DNA of 64,000 nucleotides. Source: JAPOKJ01 sp031421635. GTDB lineage: Bacteria; Pseudomonadota; Gammaproteobacteria; Burkholderiales; Burkholderiaceae_E. The notes under the pieces are model-generated. The model saw only the letters and a list, made by a program, of their open reading frames with translations, made no database searches and was not told where the DNA came from. Position 1 is the stretch's first letter. Every line of letters starts with the position of its first letter. A program made the position numbers and the translations under genes. Positions 52,515-61,196 of this stretch are shown piece after piece. The stretch is from assembly GCA_031421635.1 (NCBI GenBank), contig JANOPA010000125.1, forward strand, positions 1 to 64,000, written 5' to 3'.

Positions 52515-54125
52515 TTAACGAATTTTGCCAAAGCTCATAGTGCGTCCCGTTCCAGCGCTGCGACTCGGAGGGCTTCCACCGGCTGGTCGAGTACCTGTGA
52601 GCGCAGGGCGATTTTGGTTTCCGCTGGCCGGTCTTGGCGCGAAGTTTTGCGCTGGAGCCGGTCCTGCAGCATGACCATTGGAGCGAGCTGGCGCTGCACC
52701 GCCTGCGCCGTATCCGTTACCTGACGAAGTGCCTCGAGCGGGGCTATGAGCTGGGCGAGGGCCTGCTCTTTGGGCATCGGGTCGCGGCGAATGTTTCGTG
52801 GAGTCGCGGCCACTAGAGTCACCACGTCCTGAACCACTACGATTCTGACCACCATGGTTCTGACCGCCACGGCCATGCACTACCTTAGGCGGCGCGACCC
52901 AGCCGCGCGGCTTGGGAGCTCCCCACAAAGTTTGGCGGCCGGTGCTCACGGGCTCGGCAGGAACCGTCATGTCAGCCTCAAAACCAGGGATGACTTCGCG
53001 GGTGAGCTGTTGTTTGGTGAGTCGCTCAATATCGGACAAGAAGTTGGTTTCATCTACCGTCACCAGCGACACTGCATGCCCTAGTGCGCCCGCGCGGCCA
53101 GTTCGGCCAATCCGGTGCACATAGTCTTCGGGTACATTGGGAAGATCGTAGTTGACGACGTAAGGAAGCTGATCGATATCAATGCCACGGGCGGCAATAT
53201 CGGTCGCCACAAGAGCTCGCAATGAGCCTGCTTTGAAATCGGCGAGGGCCTTGGTACGGGCGCCTTGGCTCTTGTTGCCGTGAATGGCCATGGCCGTGAT
53301 GCCGACATCACTCAATTGATCCGCCAAGCGATTGGCGCCAAACTTTGTACGGGTAAAGACCAGGACTTGCTTCCAGTCACCTTCGCTGATTAACTTGCTG
53401 AGTAGAGCGCGCTTTTTGTCGCGATCGACAAAGTGAATTTTCTGGCTAATGGTTTGAGCCGTGGTGTTGCGGCGAGCCACCTCGATCAGTTGCGGTTCAT
53501 CGAGCAAACGATCAGCGAGAGCCTTGATGTCATCGGAGAAAGTCGCCGAGTACAAGAGGTTCTGGCGACGTACACCGTTGGGGCTGGTAGGCAAGATTGC
53601 CAATACTTTTTTAATATCATGCACAAAACCCATGTCCAGCATACGGTCCGCTTCGTCCAAAACGAAGATCTCAACTTGCGATAAGTCACATGCGCGTTGC
53701 TGATGAAGGTCGAGCAAACGACCTGGCGTTGCCACGAGAATGTCAACACCCTTGCGCAATGCTTGAACTTGCGGATTTTGACCGACACCGCCGAAGATGA
53801 CGGTGCTCTTGATCGGCAAATACTTGCCATAAGTCTTCACGCTTTGTTCGACCTGGGCGGCAAGTTCGCGTGTAGGGGTAAGGATTAAGGTACGAATAGG
53901 GCGATTGCCCCGGATGAGTGCGGCTGGACGATCCGACAGGCGCTGCAAAATGGGAAGGGTGAAGCCGGCAGTTTTACCGGTTCCAGTTTGTGCTCCGGCC
54001 AAGAGATCGTGACCGCTCATGACGGCAGGAATAGCTTGGAGCTGAATGGGGGTGGGCGTGGTGTAGCCGGCATCTGCGATCGCGCGCAAAATCGGCTGGC
54101 TAAGGCCTAGCGTTTCAAAAGACAT
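52515..54125 (-). CDS. DEAD-box RNA helicase, RhlE-like
   Basis: 536 residues. Helicase core about 1-375: Q motif (GYTTPTPIQLQAI), Walker A AQTGTGKT at 45-52, DEAD in VLDEADRMLDMGF, SAT in LLYSATFS, then ARGIDIDQLPYVVNYDLP and HRIGRTGRAG. The last 140 residues are a low-complexity Gly/Ser/Arg/Pro/Asn tail, typical of RhlE and used for RNA binding and clustering. Roles in rRNA maturation and RNA turnover, especially in the cold, are known for the family. Confidence 0.93.
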   Translation of the reverse strand: MSFETLGLSQPILRAIADAGYTTPTPIQLQAIPAVMSGHDLLAGAQTGTGKTAGFTLPILQRLSDRPAALIRGNRPIRTLILTPTRELAAQVEQSVKTYGKYLPIKSTVIFGGVGQNPQVQALRKGVDILVATPGRLLDLHQQRACDLSQVEIFVLDEADRMLDMGFVHDIKKVLAILPTSPNGVRRQNLLYSATFSDDIKALADRLLDEPQLIEVARRNTTAQTISQKIHFVDRDKKRALLSKLISEGDWKQVLVFTRTKFGANRLADQLSDVGITAMAIHGNKSQGARTKALADFKAGSLRALVATDIAARGIDIDQLPYVVNYDLPNVPEDYVHRIGRTGRAGALGHAVSLVTVDETNFLSDIERLTKQQLTREVIPGFEADMTVPAEPVSTGRQTLWGAPKPRGWVAPPKVVHGRGGQNHGGQNRSGSGRGDSSGRDSTKHSPRPDAQRAGPRPAHSPARGTSSGNGYGAGGAAPARSNGHAAGPAPAQNFAPRPASGNQNRPALTGTRPAGGSPPSRSAGTGRTMSFGKIR

Positions 54126-54399
54126 TAAGGGAAATCAACTTACAAAAATACGGGAGACCCGCAGCCGCCCCGCTGCTTCTAGGCCGACACACGATTCCAG
54201 ATAGAAGGGTGTTTTCCGGTAAGGAGCTTCAGTCAGGGGGGTAAGACAAGTGGTTTGTCGCGAAGCGACACAAAGACGGTTGCGAAGAGACTGATACAAA
54301 GCAACGGTCAGATTATATCACCTAAGGCGTCGCTCGACTGAGTAGAGGCCATGTGATTAGAGTAAACGGTCGATCGCGAGTGCTGAAAGCGCCAAAAAC
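54126..54399. promoter_or_regulatory. Leader region of the RhlE-like gene
   Basis: About 270 bases with no open frame of note. Long leaders upstream of DEAD-box helicase genes are often regulatory (cold-induced), but I see no defined motif beyond GC-rich potential hairpins near 54160-54230. Confidence 0.3.
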
Positions 54400-54433
54400 A
54401 AAAAAAGAGGCAAATCACTTCGCCCCTTTTTTA
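54400..54433. terminator. Rho-independent terminator of the RlpA-like gene
   Basis: AAAAAAGAGGC, a short loop, then GCCCCTTTTTT: about 11 paired bases with one mismatch, flanked by A-run and T-run, ending 18 bases after the minus-strand stop at 54451. The symmetric runs could end transcription in both directions. Confidence 0.7.
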
Positions 54434-54450
54434 TTTGCTGAATGAAGTAA

Positions 54451-55011
54451 TTACTTCTTTTTGGCTTTCTTCATCGTTTTCTTTTGGCCTTTGCTGCCGG
54501 CTTTGCGCACCTCAAGCTTCGCGTCGATGACGCCAGCTTGGGTCATGCCGAGCTTATGAGCAGCAGCGGTGGTCACGTCAGCAATACGGTCTGGCGTGCT
54601 TGGACCGCGGTCCGTCACTTTAACAATAACGGACTTTTTGTTTTTGAGGTTAGTAACCTTGACCATCGTGCCGCAGGGAATGGACTTAGAAGCCATGGTC
54701 ATTGCGTTCGCATTGAACGTTACGCCGCAGGCTGTCTTGCGACCATTGAACTTACGTCCGTAGTGGGCAATTTTGCCTTCCATGGCTCCCGCTGCGACCG
54801 GCGCGGCCGCAGGCTTCTTTTCAGCCTTAACGGCCGGTGCAGTTGCGGGAGCAGCAGGTGCCGCTGGCGTGACTGCGGGTGCAGGGGATGCAGGAGCAGG
54901 GGCCACTGGTGCGCTTGACGGGGCCGCAGGGGCAGGGGCTTGTGCCAAAGCATTTACGCTCAGTGCAATACCAAAAACAAGACTAGAAAATCCTAAAAAA
55001 GACGACTTCAT
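54451..55011 (-). CDS. RlpA-like double-psi beta-barrel exported protein
   Basis: 186 residues from the ATG at 55011. A signal peptide ends at about residue 24 (Ala-Leu-Ala-Gln). A Pro/Ala-rich linker spans 25-75, then the DPBB domain (about 80-165): IAHYGRKFNGRKTACG, ASKSIPCGTMVKVTN and VTDRGPSTPDRIADV. A basic Lys-rich tail follows. In RlpA lytic transglycosylases the active-site His sits in Ala-Ala-His-x-x-Leu-Pro. Here that residue is Ser (Ala-Ser-Lys-Ser-Ile-Pro), while the Asp of Asp-Arg-Gly-Pro is kept, so lytic activity is doubtful. No SPOR domain. Confidence 0.85.
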   Translation of the reverse strand: MKSSFLGFSSLVFGIALSVNALAQAPAPAAPSSAPVAPAPASPAPAVTPAAPAAPATAPAVKAEKKPAAAPVAAGAMEGKIAHYGRKFNGRKTACGVTFNANAMTMASKSIPCGTMVKVTNLKNKKSVIVKVTDRGPSTPDRIADVTTAAAHKLGMTQAGVIDAKLEVRKAGSKGQKKTMKKAKKK

Positions 55012-55198
55012 TTCAAAAACACTCCGTAGATAAAAAACCGATGCGCGATCCGAGTCGCGCCTAAAAATTCTGGGTGCGTTTCTTAACGCGGGCGAATTGT
55101 ATCCGACCACAGCCACGGATGATTACGCAGATCTCTGCGGGCGCAGGTGTGCGAACTTATATTTAGGGACGCACCTTCGTGGCATGCACGTGGTTGAT

Positions 55199-55921
55199 CT
55201 ATGCGATCGGCTGGTCTTCTTCGAAGCGTCCTAAGGTCAGATCTCGGGTGGTGCCCTGGATTAAAGGGCTGTGCCCGTAGTGGTGATGCATATCATCACG
55301 AATCTTGGTCATGGGCAAATCACTCCAGGTACCATGGTCGGCAAGATACTCCATATGGCGACGATTGGCTTGATCGAACTCCTGGTAGAGCGCATCGCTC
55401 TCACCATCAAACTCTGTGGGTTTCACACCAAAGCGTTCGCAAAGTTCGATATTGAAGGCCGGTACCGCCTTAAACCATTTCCCGTCAAGCTCGAGAGCAA
55501 CATAACCGTGATTGTAAAACGTTGTGACGCCGCCCATGCGCTCACGTAGCTTATCGGTGGTGAGGTGATTCATGACATCTGCAAGCCCAATCACGCAGGG
55601 TATCTCGCAGGCCCGAAGCACCGCGGCCAGTAAAGATGCTTTACTGATACACCATCCATAGCCTGCCTCAATGACTGCATGTGCCTGATAGGCTTCGTCC
55701 TCAAAAGTGATGCGATAGGGGTCATAGCGAATCTGATCACGCACTGCATAAAATAGTCTTACGGCGCGCTCGCGAGGTGTTAGTTCCCGTTGAAGTTTCA
55801 ATGACCGACCGAGGGCCTTCTCGGCGAAGGACACGACATCGGGATGGTTTTTGTTTAGAAAATAGGTCTCGCTGAGCAAGCCCTCGATGCTGCTTGGCAG
55901 CGTTGTAAAGTGTTCCATCAT
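55199..55921 (-). CDS. Transglutaminase-like cysteine peptidase family protein
   Basis: 240 residues, no signal peptide. The core motif is GYGWCISKASLLAAVLRACEIPC, with the catalytic Cys near residue 90, and the His is in NHGYVALELDGKWFKAV. The usual third residue (Asp) is not at its normal place (Val-Pro-Ala-Phe-Asn follows), as seen in some bacterial members. Substrate unknown. Start at the first of two adjacent ATGs. Confidence 0.85.
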   Translation of the reverse strand: MMEHFTTLPSSIEGLLSETYFLNKNHPDVVSFAEKALGRSLKLQRELTPRERAVRLFYAVRDQIRYDPYRITFEDEAYQAHAVIEAGYGWCISKASLLAAVLRACEIPCVIGLADVMNHLTTDKLRERMGGVTTFYNHGYVALELDGKWFKAVPAFNIELCERFGVKPTEFDGESDALYQEFDQANRRHMEYLADHGTWSDLPMTKIRDDMHHHYGHSPLIQGTTRDLTLGRFEEDQPIA

Positions 55922-56169
55922 GCAATTTTAACTGGCATTTAGGTGAACGCTGCTATGGCCTTCCAAACGGGCGTAAGAGGTCATAAAGTCGGTCCATTTG
56001 CGAGGTGAGATGCTTTTCAGGTCGTCAAGCGTGCGGTTTATAGGAAAATTTCTTGATTTTACTAAGTAGTTTTCCTAAATTACCGTTTATTTTTAGCGAT
56101 TGCCTGACCGAAGGTTTTCCATAGTCGGCTTGACTCGTTAAACTACCCGTCAGGAAAAATTCATGTCTG

Positions 56170-57186
56170 ATGAGAACTGGAGAATACGTGGTGAATAAAG
56201 TTTCTTTTGCGACGCGAAGCCTAACGGGCTTCGCCTCTTTGATGGTCGGGCTGAGTTTGTCCGGTGCCGTGATGGCCCAAAGCTTCCCGGCGCGCCCGAT
56301 CGTTTTGGTCGTGCCTTTTGCGGCGGGCGGTCCGACCGATATCCTGGCAAGAACATTGGCCCAGGCCATGACCAAGAACCTTGGTCAGTCGGTTGTCGTT
56401 GAAAATACTGCCGGGGCCGGTGGCACGATAGCCACATCACGGGTGGCACGTGCTGCCTCAGATGGTCATACTTTGCTGATCCATCACAACGGCATGGCCT
56501 CAGCGGTAGGTCTTTATAGAAAGTTACCGTTTAATCCTTTAACGGATTTTGAGTACATCTCGCAAGTCGCTGATGTGCCGATGACTTTGCTCGCCAAAAA
56601 AGGTTTACCTCCCAATACCCTGCAAGAGTTGATTCCTTACCTTCGTGAAAACAAAGAAAAGGTTAATCTAGCCCACGCCGGGCTAGGTGCGGTTTCGCAG
56701 CTTTGCGGTATGTTGTTTCAGAAGGCCATCGGAGTCGATTTGACCACCGTACCTTATAAGGGAACCGCTCCAGCAATGGCCGATCTCTTGGGTGGCCAGG
56801 TTGAAGTGCTCTGTGACCAAACCACTCAAACCATTCCTCAAATCAACGCTGGGACGGTCAAGTTTTATGGCGTGACCACTGACAAACGTATTGCCGCTTT
56901 ACCTAATGCCCCGACTTTACAAGAAGGCGGCCTCAAGGGCTTCCAAATGGTGGTTTGGCATGGTGTGTACGCTCCAAAAGGAACACCTAAGGCGATTCAA
57001 GAGCGCTTGACTCTGGCAGTTCAAGAATCCTTGAAGCAACCCGAAGTGGTCAAGAAAATTGCTGAGTTGGGTGCCGAAATCGTGCCTAAGGAAAAGCAAA
57101 CTTCAGATGGCCTACGTAACTGGTTGAAGTCTGAAATTGATAAATGGGTGCCTATTATCAAGGCCTCGGGTCAATACGCAGATTAA
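56170..57186 (+). CDS. Bug-family (TTT-type) periplasmic substrate-binding protein
   Basis: 338 residues from ATG 56170. A GTG at 56191 has better spacing (8 bases) from GGAG and may be the true start, giving 331 residues. The signal peptide ends near Val-Met-Ala-Gln. The mature Bug fold has FPARPIVLVVPFAAGGPTD, then VVVENTAGAGGTIATSRVAR, TVPYKGTAPAMADLLGGQV and a DUF1566 gene 6 bases after its stop. No transporter membrane subunits adjacent. Confidence 0.93.
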   Translation: MRTGEYVVNKVSFATRSLTGFASLMVGLSLSGAVMAQSFPARPIVLVVPFAAGGPTDILARTLAQAMTKNLGQSVVVENTAGAGGTIATSRVARAASDGHTLLIHHNGMASAVGLYRKLPFNPLTDFEYISQVADVPMTLLAKKGLPPNTLQELIPYLRENKEKVNLAHAGLGAVSQLCGMLFQKAIGVDLTTVPYKGTAPAMADLLGGQVEVLCDQTTQTIPQINAGTVKFYGVTTDKRIAALPNAPTLQEGGLKGFQMVVWHGVYAPKGTPKAIQERLTLAVQESLKQPEVVKKIAELGAEIVPKEKQTSDGLRNWLKSEIDKWVPIIKASGQYAD

Positions 57187-57192
57187 GCCGAA

Positions 57193-57732
57193 ATGGGTTT
57201 AAATATTGCGAAGAGGCTGGTAGCGGTGCTACTGGCCTTTTTTTATGTCGTGCCTGGGGTGGCTTGCGAGTCGGTTGTATTTGAAGTCTTGGGAACGGGC
57301 GACTCTTTGCGTGATCCGCGCAGCGGTCTAATTTGGCAGCGTTGTGTGATTGGCCAAAACTGGGATGGTAGCAACTGTCGTAGCGACGACAAGCTCGCCA
57401 ATATTCCGGGAAAACTTCTCACATTCCGTGAGGCGATGCGTGAGGCGCTCCGTCAAAACGAACGCTCCAGCGACGCTGCCGTGCGCTGGCGTGTGCCCTC
57501 CGAGGCCGAACTACGTAGTCTACAGCGCCCCACCTGCGCGCCAGTCGCCCAAACTTTTTTTGATCTAACGTGGTTTCCCACGGACAAAAACTGGGGGGAT
57601 CATAACTTCCTTTGGCTGACAGGTCCGTTTGACCTGAAGCGCGGTGTTCCGGTGATGCGGGTGTCCGATATGGAGATTCAATGGGTTGGTTATGGAGACC
57701 AAGTTTTGCACCATTTAAGGTTGGTGCGGTAG
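57193..57732 (+). CDS. DUF1566-type exported protein
   Basis: 179 residues. A signal peptide or hydrophobic anchor at residues 7-22 ends in Pro-Gly-Val-Ala-Cys, which might be a lipobox-like or plain signal. The mature part is DUF1566/Lcl-like: DPRSGLIWQRCVIGQNW, LTFREAMREAL, RWRVPSEAELRSL and NFLWLTGPF. Such domains are lectin-like folds in surface proteins; function unknown. It follows the Bug gene by 6 bases, suggesting co-transcription. Confidence 0.8.
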   Translation: MGLNIAKRLVAVLLAFFYVVPGVACESVVFEVLGTGDSLRDPRSGLIWQRCVIGQNWDGSNCRSDDKLANIPGKLLTFREAMREALRQNERSSDAAVRWRVPSEAELRSLQRPTCAPVAQTFFDLTWFPTDKNWGDHNFLWLTGPFDLKRGVPVMRVSDMEIQWVGYGDQVLHHLRLVR

Positions 57733-57769
57733 TGCGGTAACCTACAATTCTTGCAAAGGAGAGAATCAA

Positions 57770-58741
57770 ATGGCCAAAATCTTTTCAGACAATTCATTTT
57801 CCATCGGGCGTACTCCGTTGATTCGCTTAAACCGAATCTGTGCGGGCGCCAACGCCACCGTGCTCGCCAAGATCGAGGGTCGGAATCCGGCCTACTCGGT
57901 CAAGTGTCGGATTGGCGCGGCGATGATTTGGGATGCAGAAATGCGAGGTCTTCTAGGGCCTGGCAAAGAAATTGTTGAGCCCACCAGCGGTAACACTGGC
58001 ATTGCCTTAGCTTTCGTGGCTGCCGCGCGCGGAATTCCTTGTACGCTGACCATGCCGGATACGATGAGCATTGAGCGTCGCAAATTACTGCTCGCTTACG
58101 GCGCTAAATTGATCCTCACTGAAGGTGCCAAGGGCATGAAAGGTGCGATTGCTAGAGCGGAGGAAATCGCCGCAAGCGACCCTAAGTATGTTCTTTTGCA
58201 ACAGTTCAAAAATCCGGCCAATCCGGCGATACACGAAACCACTACTGGTCCTGAAATTTGGCACGATACCGATGGTGCAGTAGATATTTTTGTGGCCGGC
58301 GTAGGCACGGGCGGCACGATTACCGGCGTGTCGCGCTATTTAAAAAAGATGAAATCTATTCTCTCCATTGCAGTGGAACCCAGCGCGAGTCCGGTCCTCA
58401 CTCAAACTCGTGAAGGGGTCGAACTAAAGCCTAGCCCGCATAAAATTCAAGGCATAGGAGCTGGATTTGTACCCGATGTATTGGACATGAAAGTGATCGA
58501 TGTCATCGAGCAAGTGAGCAACGAGGAAGCGCTCGATACGGCCCGTCGGTTGGCGCGCGAAGAGGGGATTCTCGTGGGTATTTCTTGTGGGGCCGCCGCT
58601 GCAGTGGCGCTTCGCTGGGCCCACAAGCCCGAAAGCGCGGGCAAAACCATTGTGGTGGTGCTACCGGATTCGGGCGAACGATATTTAAGTTCCGCGCTCT
58701 TTGAAGGGATGTTCGATGCGTCTGGCATACCTATCGCCTGA
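57770..58741 (+). CDS. Cysteine synthase (O-acetylserine sulfhydrylase), CysK/CysM type
   Basis: 323 residues. This PLP enzyme makes cysteine from O-acetylserine and sulfide. Lys45 (NPAYSVKCRIG) carries the PLP, the substrate loop is EPTSGNTGIALAF, the phosphate loop GVGTGGTITGVSRYL, and the C-terminal HKIQGIGAGFVPDV. The loop sequence fits CysK more than CysM. It is preceded by AAAGGAGAG at a good distance. A hairpin near 58755 with a T-run follows the stop. Confidence 0.93.
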   Translation: MAKIFSDNSFSIGRTPLIRLNRICAGANATVLAKIEGRNPAYSVKCRIGAAMIWDAEMRGLLGPGKEIVEPTSGNTGIALAFVAAARGIPCTLTMPDTMSIERRKLLLAYGAKLILTEGAKGMKGAIARAEEIAASDPKYVLLQQFKNPANPAIHETTTGPEIWHDTDGAVDIFVAGVGTGGTITGVSRYLKKMKSILSIAVEPSASPVLTQTREGVELKPSPHKIQGIGAGFVPDVLDMKVIDVIEQVSNEEALDTARRLAREEGILVGISCGAAAAVALRWAHKPESAGKTIVVVLPDSGERYLSSALFEGMFDASGIPIA

Positions 58742-58797
58742 TTGAACTTATCGCGTGTTTTGCACGACAAAAAGTTTTTTTACGACGCCGTGGATGC

Positions 58798-60036
58798 CTA
58801 AGATTCCTTCTTTCTAGCAGCGCTCCGAAAATAATGGATCGCAAGGACCAACGATATTGTTTGTAACAAGGCGCACACATAAAACGGTGCGCCAATGCGC
58901 CAATCACCTTTAGGGTAATGCGAGACGGCTACGAGCAAGGGCGCTGCGAGAACGGGTGCGATGACCGCCGTTAAGCTGGTCAAGGAACTCACGGCGCCCA
59001 AAGTCTGACCTTGACTTTTGCTATCGGCGGCCGCCGAGATCAGGCTTTGCACCGCCGCAGTAACGGTGCCGCCCAAAATGTTGATCCCGATGATGGCATA
59101 CATCATCCAGCCTTCACTCGCCAGCCCCCACAGCGCATAAGAGATGGCAGAGGAGATTAAACCCAAGATGACCAACTTCTGCGCCGTGAAAATCTTGAGT
59201 AAACGCCCCATTAAAAACCCTTGAACGATCACGGAGACGATTCCTACCACGGCCAGTGACCAGCCGTTCTCAAGCGGCCCCCAACCGAATTTAAAGCTGG
59301 TGTAGAGCACCCAGCTTGTATAAAGCATAAATTGCGCAAGCCCACTGAAGGCGACAACTCCGACCAAGATGCCAACACCTTTAAGCTGCGCCATCGCCTT
59401 TACTGCGGTGACTGGGTTGGCTGCCTTCCAGTCGAACGGTTTGCGTTTATCTAAGCTAAGGGACTCTGGCAGTACGAAGTAACCGTACACAAAATTAGCT
59501 AAAGCGAGCGTTCCCGCAACGAAAAAGGGGAGATGCAAATTAATCGCGCCGAGCAAACCACCCATCACGGGGCCAATAATAAAACCAAGTCCAACCATTG
59601 CACCGAGGAGGCCGAACTTCTTAGCGCGCTCGAGAGGCAGAGTGATGTCCGCCACATAGGCATTGGCAATGGTGGCATTTGACTGCATGGCGCCCCCAAT
59701 GATGCGCACGGCGATAATCATCCAAAGGGCCGACGCAAGTGCCGTCCCAAAGAAACTCACACCAAGCCCCAAGAACCCCAAAAGCAGGACGGGTCGGCGT
59801 CCATACTGGTCGGATAGCGCGCCGATAATTGGAGATCCAAGAAAGTTTGCGAAACCAAATGCAAAAGCCACCACCCCATACCAGTAGGCCTGATCTGCTT
59901 GCGAGCTTGAGAAACTTCCAATCATCGCGGGTAACACTGGGATGATCAGGCCGATCGCGAGCATGTCAATCAAGACTGTCAACATGATGAACGGCATGGC
60001 CGCTTGGCGCGAACGATAGGATTGAAGCAGCTGCAC
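58798..60036 (-). CDS. MFS exporter, TetA (DHA1)-like
   Basis: 412 residues from a GTG with GGAG upstream. Twelve hydrophobic segments in two halves; the loop after TM2 reads GALSDQYGRRPVLLLG, the MFS A-motif, and TM5 has the GPVMGGLLG antiporter motif. The closest family is TCR/Tet-type drug:H+ antiport. There is no TetR gene beside it, so a specific drug is not implied. Confidence 0.9.
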   Translation of the reverse strand: MQLLQSYRSRQAAMPFIMLTVLIDMLAIGLIIPVLPAMIGSFSSSQADQAYWYGVVAFAFGFANFLGSPIIGALSDQYGRRPVLLLGFLGLGVSFFGTALASALWMIIAVRIIGGAMQSNATIANAYVADITLPLERAKKFGLLGAMVGLGFIIGPVMGGLLGAINLHLPFFVAGTLALANFVYGYFVLPESLSLDKRKPFDWKAANPVTAVKAMAQLKGVGILVGVVAFSGLAQFMLYTSWVLYTSFKFGWGPLENGWSLAVVGIVSVIVQGFLMGRLLKIFTAQKLVILGLISSAISYALWGLASEGWMMYAIIGINILGGTVTAAVQSLISAAADSKSQGQTLGAVSSLTSLTAVIAPVLAAPLLVAVSHYPKGDWRIGAPFYVCALLQTISLVLAIHYFRSAARKKES

Positions 60037-60314
60037 TAGGACACTCCGTTAAGGGCGCGATATCGAACCTCTAAACGAGGCGAAACAGGTTCGGATGTCG
60101 TAGGAATTTCGATTCCGATGGAATCTCGATTTCTGAGCAAGTTTCTGGCCGATTGGCTTGAGTCTAACCAATTGCAGCCTTTTTACGGAATCACCCCCGG
60201 CACAAAAGGCCAGGACTCTATGCATTGAGCAGAGGGACTGTTAAACATAAGGAATCTGCCGAGCAATCTACAATGATGTTTCGTACTGGGGCGCGAATGG
60301 ATAGGAGCAGCGTA

Positions 60315-61196
60315 ATGAAAATGAAAATTGGGGTGATAGGCGTCGGAATTATGGGCCAGGGAATTGCCAGCAACCTTCTCAAGCATGGTCACTCCTTACT
60401 GCTTCTTGAGCATCCTGGAAACCAGCCTCTGGACGCTTTGACTGAGGCCGGGGCTCGCACCATGTCAAGGGCTTCAGATTTGGCCGCGCAGGTCGAACTC
60501 GTGCTTCTGTGTGTCACCGGTACTCCTCAAGTAGAAGCCATCCTGCTTGGAGAAAACGGGGTGCTCAGCGGCTTGCGGCCGGGTACTGTGGTGATCGACT
60601 GTTCCACCGCCGTGCCGACTTCCACAGAGATGTTGGCCAAAAAAGTTACCGAACGAGGCGGATTTTTCCTGGACTCGCCGATGACTCGCACCTCTAAAGA
60701 GGCGGCCGAAGGTCGCCTCAATCTTTTAGTGGGTGGCGATGCCGACGTGTTCGCGCGCTGCAAACCCGTGCTGGAGTGTTTCGCTGAGAATATCGTCCAC
60801 GTAGGCCCAGTTGGCTCTGGGCACCGCATGAAGTTGCTTCATAATTTTGTAGCACTGGGCATGGTGTCAGTTCTTTCAGAGGCCGCAGCCTGTGCGCGAA
60901 GTGCGGGCATTGATACTCAAACGTTCGTGGAGGTGCTGGCTAAGGGCGGTGGGGCCGGTGTACCTCTGGAGCGACTGAAGCCCTATCTGCTCAACGACGA
61001 CCCGACTGGTCTAAAGTTCACGATTGTGAATGCGCAAAAAGACTTGGGCTATTACAACACCATGGCCAGGGATGGCGCATGTGACCACACGATTGCGGAT
61101 GCTGTGAAGCGCACACTTGACGCGGCCGTGGCCGCGGGGCATGGCGATGCGCTCGTGCCGGAGCTAATCTCAATTATTGGTGGTCGCCCAACTTAA
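60315..61196 (+). CDS. NAD(P)-dependent beta-hydroxyacid dehydrogenase (3-hydroxyisobutyrate dehydrogenase family)
   Basis: 293 residues from the ATG at 60315, with AGGAG upstream; the open frame continues back to 60225 without homology. Rossmann motif IGVIGVGIMGQGIASNLL, then substrate block DSPMTRTSKEAAEGRL and the catalytic Lys region VGSGHRMKLLHNFVA. The family includes tartronate-semialdehyde reductase and glyoxylate reductases; the substrate is uncertain. Its last 4 bases overlap the end of the convergent amidohydrolase gene. Confidence 0.88.
   Translation: MKMKIGVIGVGIMGQGIASNLLKHGHSLLLLEHPGNQPLDALTEAGARTMSRASDLAAQVELVLLCVTGTPQVEAILLGENGVLSGLRPGTVVIDCSTAVPTSTEMLAKKVTERGGFFLDSPMTRTSKEAAEGRLNLLVGGDADVFARCKPVLECFAENIVHVGPVGSGHRMKLLHNFVALGMVSVLSEAAACARSAGIDTQTFVEVLAKGGGAGVPLERLKPYLLNDDPTGLKFTIVNAQKDLGYYNTMARDGACDHTIADAVKRTLDAAVAAGHGDALVPELISIIGGRPT

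Noticed and set aside
52535..52876. 113-codon minus frame in the tail of the RhlE-like gene
   Set aside because: It is a shifted frame of the Gly/Ser/Arg-rich tail without start signals or homology.
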